From Natronohydrobacter sp. (lineage in GTDB: Bacteria > Pseudomonadota > Alphaproteobacteria > Rhodobacterales > Rhodobacteraceae), in contig SKGU01000128.1 of the NCBI GenBank assembly GCA_007117255.1, positions 1-32,236 on the forward strand: 32,236 bases of DNA. Direction: 5' to 3'. The position numbers and the translations under genes were made by a program. Position 1 is the first letter of the stretch. Each line of letters opens with the position of its first letter. Of the stretch, positions 1 to 7,498 are shown one piece after another. The notes beneath the pieces were generated by a model. The model had not been told where the DNA came from. It made no database searches and was given only the letters and a program-made list of their open reading frames with translations.

Positions 1-23
1 GCCTGTGCCCTTGGGGCACAGGC
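1..23 (-). terminator. Terminator hairpin downstream of methylsuccinyl-CoA dehydrogenase
   Basis: A perfect 10-bp inverted repeat (GCCTGTGCCC / GGGCACAGGC) with a 3-nt loop begins at the first base of the window, 9 nt beyond the stop codon of the minus-strand gene. The U-tract of a minus-strand terminator would lie before base 1, so it cannot be seen. Confidence 0.65.
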
Positions 24-31
24 ACTGGTGC

Positions 32-1705
32 TTACATGAGACGGCGCGTGATGACCTGCGCCTGAATCTCGCCTGCACCCTCGAAAATGTTCAGGATGCG
101 CGCGTCACACAGAATGCGGCTAATCTGGTATTCCAGCGCAAATCCGTTCCCACCGTGGATCTGCAAGCCGTTATCAGCGGCCGCCCAGGCCACGCGTGCG
201 CCAAGTAGCTTCGCCATGCCCGCTTCCAGATCACAGCGACGCTCGGCGTCTTTTTCGCGTGCGCTGAAATAGGTCAATTGACGCGCAACCATGATTTCCA
301 CTGCCATCATGGCCAGTTTCGCGGCGACGCGTGGGAATTCGATCAGCGATTTTCCGAATTGCTTGCGGTCTTCGGCATATTGCATCGACACTTCCAGCGC
401 ATTCTGCGCCACGCCAATGGCGCGCGCCGCGGTCTGGATGCGCGCGGATTCAAAGGTCTGCATCAACTGCTTGAAGCCTTGACCTTCCTCGCCACCGAGC
501 AGGTTTTCGCCTTTCACGCGGAAATCGTCGAAATTGACGGTGTATTCCTTCATTCCGCGATAGCCCAGAACCTCGATCTCGCCGCCGGAAATGCCGGGAT
601 CGACAAAGGGCTTCTCATCTGTGCCTGGCGTCTTTTCTGCCAAAAACATCGACAAGCCGCGATAATCCTTGGTGTCGGGGATCGTGCGGGCAAGAACAGT
701 CATCACATGGGTGCGTGCCGCATGTGTGATCCATGTCTTGTTTCCATTCACGACCCAGTCATCGCCATCCTTGACAGCGCGCGTGCGTAAGCTGCCAAGA
801 TCAGAGCCAGTGTTGGGTTCGGTGAAGACCGCTGTTGGCAGGATTTCACCCGAAGACAGTTTCGGCAGCCAATGTTCTTTCTGTTCCTGCGTGCCACCAC
901 AGATGATGAGTTCCGCCGCGATTTCAGTACGGGTGCCGAGGCTACCTACCCCAATATAGCCGCGTGAAAGTTCTTCTGAAACCACAACCATGGCCGCCTT
1001 TGGCATGCCCAGACCGCCAAACTCTTCGGGGATCGTCAGGCCGAACACCCCCATCTCAGAGAGTTGTTCAATCACCTGCATCGGGATCAACTCATCCTTC
1101 AGGTGCCATTCATGCGCATGCGGGATAATCTGTTCATCAGAATAACGGCGGAATTGGTCGCGAATCATTTCCAGCTCTTCATCGAGACCTGTCGCGCCAA
1201 ATGTTGCGCGACCGTGGTTTTCACGCATCAACTGAACCAGACGCATCCGCGCCCCATCGGTATTGCCGCTTTCACGCAAGCTGCGTACGGCATCGGTCTG
1301 GAATTCAGACAGATCGGCCCAATCAAGGCCCATATCCACCATACGAACAGCTTCGCCCTGGTTCATCGGGATTCCGCCAGCGATCTGTTGCAGGTATTCG
1401 CCAAAAGCGATTTGAAGGATCAGTTGTTCCATTTCGCCGAACTGGCCGTCAGCTTGCAAGCGCTCGGCCCAACCCTGCATTTGACGCAGACTTTCAACAT
1501 AGGTTGCCAGCCACGCCAGACCATGTGCGGCATATTGATCAGTATCCAGCAGCGCCGGATCGACCTTGCCATTTGGTGCAATGCGCGCGCGCACCGCGTC
1601 ACGAGCCCGATCCATCACCGTTTCAACCGGTGCAAGTGCCGCGCATGTCACACTGAGAAGGTCCGTCATCACGGGCGAAGGCATTGCGGTTCCATCATGT
1701 GGCAT
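32..1705 (-). CDS. mcd: (2S)-methylsuccinyl-CoA dehydrogenase (long acyl-CoA dehydrogenase)
   Basis: This 557-residue flavoprotein is an acyl-CoA dehydrogenase with about 165 extra N-terminal residues. The acyl-CoA dehydrogenase core runs from about residue 172 to the end. It shows the FAD/substrate motif TEPNTGSD (295-302), QIHGGNGF (515-522) and FEGAGEIQ near the C-terminus, where E542 occupies the usual catalytic-base position. The N-terminal extension, including an FGEYLQQIAGG segment near 101-111, and the overall length match the Mcd subgroup. Mcd oxidises (2S)-methylsuccinyl-CoA to mesaconyl-CoA in the ethylmalonyl-CoA pathway of acetate assimilation. Other pathway genes are not in the window. 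The start is ATG at 1705 with GGAG 5 nt upstream; an ATG seven codons further in is possible. It stands alone, 155 bp after the capsule genes. The assignment to Mcd rather than another long acyl-CoA dehydrogenase rests on remembered family features. Confidence 0.85.
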   Translation of the reverse strand: MPHDGTAMPSPVMTDLLSVTCAALAPVETVMDRARDAVRARIAPNGKVDPALLDTDQYAAHGLAWLATYVESLRQMQGWAERLQADGQFGEMEQLILQIAFGEYLQQIAGGIPMNQGEAVRMVDMGLDWADLSEFQTDAVRSLRESGNTDGARMRLVQLMRENHGRATFGATGLDEELEMIRDQFRRYSDEQIIPHAHEWHLKDELIPMQVIEQLSEMGVFGLTIPEEFGGLGMPKAAMVVVSEELSRGYIGVGSLGTRTEIAAELIICGGTQEQKEHWLPKLSSGEILPTAVFTEPNTGSDLGSLRTRAVKDGDDWVVNGNKTWITHAARTHVMTVLARTIPDTKDYRGLSMFLAEKTPGTDEKPFVDPGISGGEIEVLGYRGMKEYTVNFDDFRVKGENLLGGEEGQGFKQLMQTFESARIQTAARAIGVAQNALEVSMQYAEDRKQFGKSLIEFPRVAAKLAMMAVEIMVARQLTYFSAREKDAERRCDLEAGMAKLLGARVAWAAADNGLQIHGGNGFALEYQISRILCDARILNIFEGAGEIQAQVITRRLM

Positions 1706-1860
1706 CGGTCACTCCATCTTTGTCAGTCGGCGATTTTGCAATTGCAGCATTACATAGGGCCTTGAAGGATACCAAGCAACATAAATACGCCGGACTGTGC
1801 CATTCTTTGCATTTATGTCGCAGGTGTTTTGCGCGACCTGGTGCCGCAGTCGTGACAGGA

Positions 1861-3633
1861 TTACCCGGAGATCTGCTCGCGCAAGACAGATCCTGTCATG
1901 GATACAAACAGATAAATGCCAAGGAAGATCAGAAACGCCAGCGCCGAGTTTTCCAACTTGCGTGGGTAAGTGGGTTCATCCGGGGCCACAGGTTCCACTG
2001 AAAGAGCCAGATAACGAACCTGTCGGCTGACTTCGAGGCGCGCAGATTCCAGTTGTTGCATGGCCTGTGCACGCATCATCTCGCGGGTTTGGACTTCGGC
2101 TTCGGCCATGATCAACTGGCTTTGCGTGCGTGCAAGCGACGCTGTGCCCGATGTATCGCGTGTCATTGAACCGCGCAGCGTTTCGATCTGGGCACGCAAT
2201 GCCTCTTCTCGCCGTTCCAGTGGTTGCAGACGTGCCGGATTCGGGCGCGGGTTTGATCGCATTTCCTGCAGGCTTAACCGCGTCTGCGTCAACTCTGCTT
2301 CCAGTGTCCCGATCTGTTGCGACAACAGCGATAACTCCACTTCGCTTGACAGCACTTCGGAACGCTCTTGCAAATCGACCACGGCAAGGCGCGCTTCGAT
2401 CAGCTTTTGTTGTGCGTCTTCAAGGCTTTGACGCGCTTCGGTCATTTGGCTGTCACGCAATCGCTGGGTCATCATGTCGACATGCTCTTCGGCATAGCGG
2501 ATCAACGCGCGCGAGAAACGTTCACTGTCTTCAGGGCTGGCAGCAATCACCTCCATCCTGATAACGCCTTCGGTTGGGTCGTATCCGATCTGGACCTGCC
2601 GTTTGAACAGCCGATAGGCTGCTTCATCGGAAACATCTTCCGGCAAGCGTTTGAGCAAATCGATGTTTTCGCCGCTGAAATGATCCTTGAAGCCTTCTTC
2701 CGCGTCCAGCCGCAACATGGCAGACCGCGACTGCAAGAAGCTTTGTACAGAGGATGCTTCATTCTGGCCGCCTAATCCCATCCCGGCAGCAGAGGGCAGC
2801 ATACCACCAAGGTCGCCCATGCCTGCGCTATCAGCTTGCTGAATGATGAACTGGCTTTCTGTGGCATACATCGGCGTAGCGATCAGATAGAAATACCACG
2901 TTACAATAAATGTCGGCAGCGTCACGAATACCAGCAGGCGTGCGCCCAGAAGGGCAAGGCGCTTGCGCCTGCGTTTGGCGATCTCGCGCTGAACCTTGCG
3001 CAGCTCCTTGTCGCGTTCGCTGGACAGACGCGCCATACGTTCCTTGGCCACTGTAACAGGGTTGGATGCGTCCTCTCTTACGACGGGGGCGGTGTCTGGC
3101 CGTGGTGCAAGTTCGCGGCTTTGCGAGGCACCTTCGTTCTGTACCAGCTCAAGCATGGTCGAGCGCGCAAATGGGTCAATGCCGCGCTGGCGCAGCAGCA
3201 AGACGGCTTCATGTGCCGAGGTCGGACGGATTCCGTATTTCTGTGCAACGCGCATCGCCATGCGCAATTGCCGTGCGGTCAGCCCTTCATCTCGAATTGC
3301 GTCAAGGGTGTTCAGGGCATCGGGTCGCCCTTCAACATCTGCGCCAACAGGTGTTTCAGGCTGCGACCGGTCGGCTTGGTCCGGTGCTGTTCCAGCCGTG
3401 GGTTTGGGACGTTTCTCGATTCGGACCGCGGGCGTTTCAGGCGAAGATGGCTGCTGTACCGAGGCTGGGGAATCTTCATCGGCGAGTTCTGCGTCCTGAA
3501 CTTGATCCGACGCGTTCTGCTTCGTCAACTGAGACGACTGGGATCTTGCGTCCTTGTCTGCTGTTGCCGGTGTGCCCGATGCGGGCGCAGTGCGGCGCAG
3601 GCGGAAGCGCTTGGATTTAATCTGAGTAGTCAT
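1861..3633 (-). CDS. kpsE: Capsule polysaccharide export inner-membrane protein (KpsE/Wzz-like)
   Basis: This 590-residue protein has the architecture of a polysaccharide co-polymerase of ABC-type capsule export. There is one membrane segment at about 228-252 and a second at about 562-583 that follows the proline-rich EPVAPDEPTYPRK motif (547-559). Between them lies a long periplasmic region whose residues about 395-540 are strongly heptad-like (coiled coil). Unlike enterobacterial KpsE (about 380 residues), it has about 225 N-terminal cytoplasmic residues. These comprise a disordered Ser/Pro/Glu-rich stretch (20-105) and a small predicted helical domain (about 108-165). The start at 3633 was chosen because it overlaps the end of kpsT by 17 nt and removes an unlikely 22-residue leader. 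It probably links inner-membrane transport with the outer-membrane exporter, which is not in the window. Confidence 0.8.
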   Translation of the reverse strand: MTTQIKSKRFRLRRTAPASGTPATADKDARSQSSQLTKQNASDQVQDAELADEDSPASVQQPSSPETPAVRIEKRPKPTAGTAPDQADRSQPETPVGADVEGRPDALNTLDAIRDEGLTARQLRMAMRVAQKYGIRPTSAHEAVLLLRQRGIDPFARSTMLELVQNEGASQSRELAPRPDTAPVVREDASNPVTVAKERMARLSSERDKELRKVQREIAKRRRKRLALLGARLLVFVTLPTFIVTWYFYLIATPMYATESQFIIQQADSAGMGDLGGMLPSAAGMGLGGQNEASSVQSFLQSRSAMLRLDAEEGFKDHFSGENIDLLKRLPEDVSDEAAYRLFKRQVQIGYDPTEGVIRMEVIAASPEDSERFSRALIRYAEEHVDMMTQRLRDSQMTEARQSLEDAQQKLIEARLAVVDLQERSEVLSSEVELSLLSQQIGTLEAELTQTRLSLQEMRSNPRPNPARLQPLERREEALRAQIETLRGSMTRDTSGTASLARTQSQLIMAEAEVQTREMMRAQAMQQLESARLEVSRQVRYLALSVEPVAPDEPTYPRKLENSALAFLIFLGIYLFVSMTGSVLREQISG

Positions 3634-4270
3634 ACAGTTCCTTGGCTTCCTCGAGCGTGTCGAAGAAAAACAGCTTGCCATCAAGCATGACGGCTGCAAC
3701 GTTGCAGAATTTGGACAAGATATCTACCTGATGCGATACGATCACAAGGGTCGAGGTTTCGAATCTTTCCCGCATCACCCCGCCGGCCCTGCGATTGAAG
3801 CCGACATCAGTGGTGGATGGCATGCCTTCATCGATCAGATACAGGTCAAAATTCATGGCCAGCATCAACGACAAGGACAGGCGCGAGCGCATGCCCTGAC
3901 TATATGTCCCCAGAGGCAGGTCGAAATATTCGCCAATGTCGCACAGCCAGCGGCAAAAGGCTTCCACCTCATCAGGGCTCAGGCTGTAGAGAGATGCAAT
4001 GTAGCGTACATTTTCTGTGCCGGATTGTTTCGTATCCAGCCCCCCCATGAAGCCCAGCGGAAAAGACACACTGCAATTGCGGTGGATGCGTCCTTCGTCT
4101 GGTTTTTCAAGTCCGGCCATCATGTTGATAACCGTCGTTTTCCCTGTTCCGTTCTTGGCAAGAATCCCCAGGTTCATCCCACGGTTCACAGTGAAGCTTG
4201 CATCATCCAGAATGACCTTGCGCTGTGTGCCCGTCCAGAATGACTTGCTGACATTTTCGAATTCCAACAT
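3617..4270 (-). CDS. kpsT: Capsule polysaccharide ABC transporter ATP-binding protein (KpsT-like)
   Basis: A 217-residue ATPase, the usual KpsT size. Walker A is AKNGTGKT (38-45), with Ala in place of the more common first Gly, which the general [AG]x4GK[ST] pattern allows. Other motifs are a GFMGGLD segment near 73-79, a degenerate ABC signature SQGMRSRL (124-131) typical of the polysaccharide-export ATPases, Walker B DLYLIDE (142-148), and the switch histidine H180. It would power capsule polysaccharide export together with a KpsM permease. No KpsM gene lies on either side: downstream is kpsE, upstream is an unrelated peptidase. The Shine-Dalgarno-like AAGGA sits only 1 nt from the ATG, which is unusually close. 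It is translationally overlapped with kpsE. Confidence 0.85.
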   Translation of the reverse strand: MLEFENVSKSFWTGTQRKVILDDASFTVNRGMNLGILAKNGTGKTTVINMMAGLEKPDEGRIHRNCSVSFPLGFMGGLDTKQSGTENVRYIASLYSLSPDEVEAFCRWLCDIGEYFDLPLGTYSQGMRSRLSLSLMLAMNFDLYLIDEGMPSTTDVGFNRRAGGVMRERFETSTLVIVSHQVDILSKFCNVAAVMLDGKLFFFDTLEEAKELYDYSD

Positions 4271-4301
4271 GTCCTTGCGCCCGACTCACCTGCTTGACCA
4301 C

Positions 4302-4307
4302 ATTATA
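4302..4307 (-). promoter_or_regulatory. Candidate -10 element for kpsT-kpsE
   Basis: On the minus strand a perfect TATAAT hexamer lies about 32 nt upstream of the kpsT ATG, in an AT-rich patch within the 245-bp gap upstream of the operon. No good -35 hexamer lies 16-18 nt further upstream (the best has only two or three matches), so this is a tentative call. Confidence 0.4.
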
Positions 4308-4442
4308 TACACAAACCCGACATCAACGAAAAATCGGATCAAGCGCCCATACCGCCTGACGTCGCGATCATCATCCCTGATGGACTATGTGTGCATCCAG
4401 CAGATATCGCAATCCTAGCGCAGTATCAGTAAAGACGCTGTG

Positions 4443-4477
4443 AAAAACGTGCAACACGCCCGATCCTGTCGGGTGTG
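4443..4477 (-). terminator. Possible weak terminator after the M15 peptidase gene
   Basis: An imperfect 9-bp hairpin (CACGCCCGA / TCGGGTGTG, one mismatch on the minus-strand RNA) lies about 40 nt beyond the peptidase stop. A run of five U in the minus-strand transcript follows 7 nt later. The remainder of the 4271-4515 gap holds the kpsT leader and nothing else I recognise. Confidence 0.35.
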
Positions 4478-4515
4478 CTCCTGTTTTGGCAAGTTTGTCT
4501 GGCTTTGATGCGGGC

Positions 4516-5079
4516 TTATCTGCCCCAAGCGCGATTGGCGCCGCAGTCGAAATGCACGAAATTCGACCCTGAATAGCGCCCCACACCGCCTGCGTTGCAT
4601 GATTGTGCGGCTTGTGCGATCTGCGCGACCGTGCGTGACCGCAAACGAACATCTGCAGCTTGACCCACTAGGTGCAGCGAGTTCTGCGCCACACCGCTCG
4701 ACCGGGCGCGTAGCATTGCGTTGGTCTGGGGCGAACGATAGCCCGACAGCAGCATATATGGTTCGCTTACGCGCAGGATGTTATGCGCGGCAGCCAGAAA
4801 ATCTATCGTGCGGGCGTCGATGTTGTGGACTTGATTATTCCGCCAATCGCGGAAGAAGTGATTGATTTCGCCCAAGGATTCGGGAATGTACTTGCCGTCG
4901 ATCCAGTAGATGACGTTGATATTCTCGCCTGTCCGGCCTGAGTAGAATTTCACGCGTCGAATGTCGCCCGAACCCCGTGCATAAGCTGTCACCCCAGGAA
5001 AAAACGGAGCCGCTGTTATTGCTGTCGCCGCGAAAGCCCCCAAGAGCGACCGGCGCGTGATCGTCGATGCATCTGGCAT
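4516..5079 (-). CDS. Tat-exported M15/YcbK-type (DUF882) murein peptidase
   Basis: The 187-residue protein begins with a Tat-type signal (TRRSLLG at 8-14, a hydrophobic stretch to about 33, and a likely cleavage near TAYA). The mature part is a DUF882/peptidase M15-like domain. It has SGYRS (112-116), SLHLVGQAAD (134-143) giving zinc ligands H136 and D143, and FVHFD (174-178) giving H176. This metal-site pattern is that of MepK/YcbK, a D,D- or L,D-endopeptidase that trims peptidoglycan cross-links in the periplasm. The frame is open for about 100 codons upstream, but ATG 5079 was chosen because it starts the Tat signal and has AAGGA about 12 nt upstream. The divergent neighbour is an L,D-transpeptidase, so the two may act on the same 3-3 cross-links; that link is inferred. 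Confidence 0.85.
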   Translation of the reverse strand: MPDASTITRRSLLGAFAATAITAAPFFPGVTAYARGSGDIRRVKFYSGRTGENINVIYWIDGKYIPESLGEINHFFRDWRNNQVHNIDARTIDFLAAAHNILRVSEPYMLLSGYRSPQTNAMLRARSSGVAQNSLHLVGQAADVRLRSRTVAQIAQAAQSCNAGGVGRYSGSNFVHFDCGANRAWGR

Positions 5080-5465
5080 GAAATGTTTTATTCCTTGTCC
5101 CTGCGATGCGCATGCGGCTTGGCCGTCTGTTGATTGCGCATGTTCCATTTCTGTTGGGTGGCAATGGCCGCCTCGCGCATCAGTGGTGCCACAGTTGCCT
5201 TCGAAGCCCAAGTATTTTTCAAAGTTGGAACGCGCTGCACTTGGCGTTTGAGCGGAAATTTGCCAACGGACTTCAACGTTGTCACGGGCGTTGCTGGAGG
5301 CGGGCGAGTGATTTGGTGTTGTCATGGGGGCAGTCTTATCTGCGAAATCTTCAAAAATCCTAAAAGACACGATCAAGAATCGAAACCGCTCCGCTCGCAG
5401 GCTTGTGACTGGACGTGATGAGCGATATTCTGCCTAACTTGTGCCAATTGGTTTGAGGGACAAGA
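5080..5465. other. 386-bp intergenic region between divergent cell-wall genes
   Basis: The region separates the minus-strand murein peptidase from the plus-strand L,D-transpeptidase. Near its right end is a candidate promoter for the transpeptidase (separate entry). Two overlapping minus-strand frames stay open across 5088-5376, but neither has a ribosome binding site and neither resembles a family I know. I see no tRNA, strong terminator or repeat. It may hold a decayed gene or simply long leaders. Confidence 0.5.
5403..5431 (+). promoter_or_regulatory. Candidate sigma-70 promoter for the L,D-transpeptidase gene
   Basis: TTGTGA (5403-5408) and TATTCT (5426-5431) are separated by exactly 17 bp, and each matches four of six consensus positions. 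The predicted start of transcription near 5438 would leave a leader of about 28 nt before the ATG at 5466. Confidence 0.45.
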
Positions 5466-7076
5466 ATGATTGGATTCAGGGTGGATCGTTCGTCAAAAGC
5501 TATGCGACATTCGGTTTGGGCATTGGCTGTCGCGGTTATGCTGGCGCCAGCGGTTCCGGCGAAGGCTCAGCAATTCCCGGCATTCCGGCAAGCCGTTGCT
5601 GAAAGTGTATCGGCGAATACTGCGGTGTCCGCCTTTTATCGCGAAAACGGATACGCGCCGATCTGGACGGGCGCGGAAGATGCTCCCCGCCGCGAGGCGC
5701 TGCTGACAGCGCTGTCACGCGCGGGTGAGCACGGATTGCCCGTCGAACGCTACGATCTGCCCGGTCTCATTGCCGCCTTTGAAGCGGTCCAGAGCGAGCG
5801 GGACAGGGGCATACTTGAAGCACGCGTGACCGAAGTTTTCCTGAAATACGCGCGCGATATAACCAGCGGCGTGCTTGATCCCAGGCAGGTTGATCGTAGC
5901 ATCGTGCGTGTCTTGCCGCGCCCGGATCCGGAAAAGCTGCTTGCGGATATGACACGCCTGCCTGCGACCACGGTACTGCGCAATCTTATACCTGTCGCGC
6001 CGGAATATGCGCGTCTGTTTCATGCCCGCAAAAACCTGGAGCAGGTGATCGACGACGGCGGTTGGGGGCCGCGCGTGCCTGAGACGCGTTTCACGCCTGG
6101 CACATCAGGCGCAGAGGTTATTGCCCTGCGCAACCGTCTGATTGCCATGGGCTATCTTCAGCGCTCTGCGGCAGCCAGTTATGATTCGGCGCTGCAGATG
6201 GCTGTCATGAATTTTCAGCAGAATCATGGGATCGAGGCCGATGGCATTGCAGGTGTGGCGACGATACGGGCCATAAATGTTGCACCTGAAGAACGCCTGA
6301 AGTCGGTCATTGTCGCGATGGAGCGCGAACGCTGGCTGAACATTCCGCGCGGCGACCGCCACATATGGGTGAATCTGACGGATTTCACGTCGCAGATCAT
6401 CGATAATGACCAAGTGACCTTTGAGACGATTTCTGTTGTAGGTGCGCAAGCCAGCGATCGCCAGACCCCCGAATTTTCGGATCACATGCGGTATCTGGAA
6501 ATCAACCCGGACTGGACTTTGCCGCGTTCGATTCTGGCGCGGTCATACTGGGGGGCGCTGGCCTCTGGCGGTGCGCGGCATCTGGAGATTGTCGATGCGC
6601 GCGGACGTGTCGTGCCGCGCGGGGCTATCGATTTTTCGCGCTACACGCCTGCAAATTTCCCATTCAATGTGCGCCAGCCTCCAGGGCCGAGCAATGCGTT
6701 GGGTGAAGTGAAATTCATGTTCCCCAATCCCTATGCGATCTATCTGCATGACACGCCGGAACGCCACTTGTTCCGGACAACTGTACGCACGCATTCATCC
6801 GGATGCGTACGGCTGAATGACCCGCGTGACTTCGCTTACGAATTGTTGTCACGTCAGAGCGATGATCCGCAGGGACTGTATCATTCGGTTCTGAACACGC
6901 GCCAGCAAACGCGGGTATATCTTGATGACCCGGTGCCCGTGCATCTGGTCTATCGCACAGCCTTCACCAATGTGCGCGGTGAGCTGAACTTCCGGGCCGA
7001 TATGTACGGGCGTGATGCGAAAATATATGAAGCGCTTCAGCGCCTCGGAGCGGGCACAAACGGTCTGCAAATCTGA
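5466..7076 (+). CDS. YcbB-type L,D-transpeptidase with peptidoglycan-binding domain
   Basis: This 536-residue periplasmic enzyme forms or exchanges 3-3 cross-links in peptidoglycan. A basic start and hydrophobic stretch ending at AKA (residues 32-34) form a signal peptide. An N-terminal scaffold region (about 40-200) precedes a PG_binding_1 domain (about 208-272, with the FQQNHGIEADGIAG segment). The YkuD catalytic domain follows (about 298-460). Its catalytic motif is HSSGCVRL (443-450), with C447 as the nucleophile, and a second conserved histidine lies in YLHDT (426-430). This order and length match E. coli YcbB/LdtD. The start at 5466 has GAGGGA 5 nt upstream; ATG 5502 is an alternative that would still keep the signal peptide. 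A strong hairpin follows the gene. Confidence 0.9.
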   Translation: MIGFRVDRSSKAMRHSVWALAVAVMLAPAVPAKAQQFPAFRQAVAESVSANTAVSAFYRENGYAPIWTGAEDAPRREALLTALSRAGEHGLPVERYDLPGLIAAFEAVQSERDRGILEARVTEVFLKYARDITSGVLDPRQVDRSIVRVLPRPDPEKLLADMTRLPATTVLRNLIPVAPEYARLFHARKNLEQVIDDGGWGPRVPETRFTPGTSGAEVIALRNRLIAMGYLQRSAAASYDSALQMAVMNFQQNHGIEADGIAGVATIRAINVAPEERLKSVIVAMERERWLNIPRGDRHIWVNLTDFTSQIIDNDQVTFETISVVGAQASDRQTPEFSDHMRYLEINPDWTLPRSILARSYWGALASGGARHLEIVDARGRVVPRGAIDFSRYTPANFPFNVRQPPGPSNALGEVKFMFPNPYAIYLHDTPERHLFRTTVRTHSSGCVRLNDPRDFAYELLSRQSDDPQGLYHSVLNTRQQTRVYLDDPVPVHLVYRTAFTNVRGELNFRADMYGRDAKIYEALQRLGAGTNGLQI

Positions 7077-7083
7077 TATACCG

Positions 7084-7113
7084 GCCGTGGCACAGCGCAG
7101 GTTGTGCCACGGC
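7084..7113 (+). terminator. Terminator-like hairpin after the L,D-transpeptidase gene
   Basis: A perfect 11-bp stem (GCCGTGGCACA / TGTGCCACGGC) with an 8-nt loop starts 8 nt after the stop codon. There is no clear U-tract behind it, so it may act with Rho or protect the mRNA 3' end. Confidence 0.6.
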
Positions 7114-7137
7114 TGTCTGCGATATCGAGATTTTGAG

Positions 7138-7165
7138 TTGCCCGCTGTTACCAAGCTGTTACAAT
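7138..7165 (+). promoter_or_regulatory. Candidate sigma-70 promoter for the acp-ketoacyl synthase pair, with direct repeat
   Basis: TTGCCC (7138-7143) and TACAAT (7160-7165, five of six matches) are 16 bp apart. The spacer contains two copies of GCTGTTAC (7144-7151 and 7155-7162) exactly 11 bp apart, one helical turn, which could bind a regulator. The predicted transcription start is near 7172. Confidence 0.5.
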
Positions 7166-7210
7166 TCGGGTAGATACAGGGCGTGGCAACCTGACCAAGG
7201 AGCGCGTCCA

Positions 7211-7498
7211 ATGGGACTCGATATCATGCAAGAAATTGATGTGATTGCGGAACGTGTTATCGCGATTATTGCCGAACAGGCGATGCTGGACCCTGCGGAG
7301 ATCACACGCGGGTCCCGCCTGTCTGAACTTGGCATTGACAGCCTTGGGGTTGTCGAGTGCATCTTCGGCATTGAAGAGAGCTTTGGCATCACGGTGCCTT
7401 TCAATGCAAACACGCCGGATCAGGCAGGTTTTGACATCTCTTCTGTTGGTTCGATCATTGCAGAGGTCGAAAAGCTGGTGGCGCGTCAAGCCGCATGA
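7211..7498 (+). CDS. Acyl carrier protein (dedicated, partner of the next gene)
   Basis: A 95-residue acidic acyl carrier protein. The phosphopantetheine attachment site is in GIDSLGVVE, with Ser44. Helix II and III residues (ECIFGIEESFGI) fit the ACP fold. The sequence is not that of the housekeeping AcpP, which is usually very conserved, so this is a second, specialised carrier. The start at 7211 is fixed by AAGGAG at 7197-7202, 8 nt upstream; a longer open frame from 7133 lacks a ribosome site. Its stop overlaps the start of the ketoacyl synthase (ATGA), so the two are translationally coupled. AcpS, encoded further along this window, would convert it to the holo form. Confidence 0.9.
   Translation: MGLDIMQEIDVIAERVIAIIAEQAMLDPAEITRGSRLSELGIDSLGVVECIFGIEESFGITVPFNANTPDQAGFDISSVGSIIAEVEKLVARQAA

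Noticed and set aside
1064-1765. 233-codon plus-strand frame over the methylsuccinyl-CoA dehydrogenase gene
   Set aside because: It is antisense to a conserved enzyme and its translation has the His/Cys-rich look of a shadow frame.
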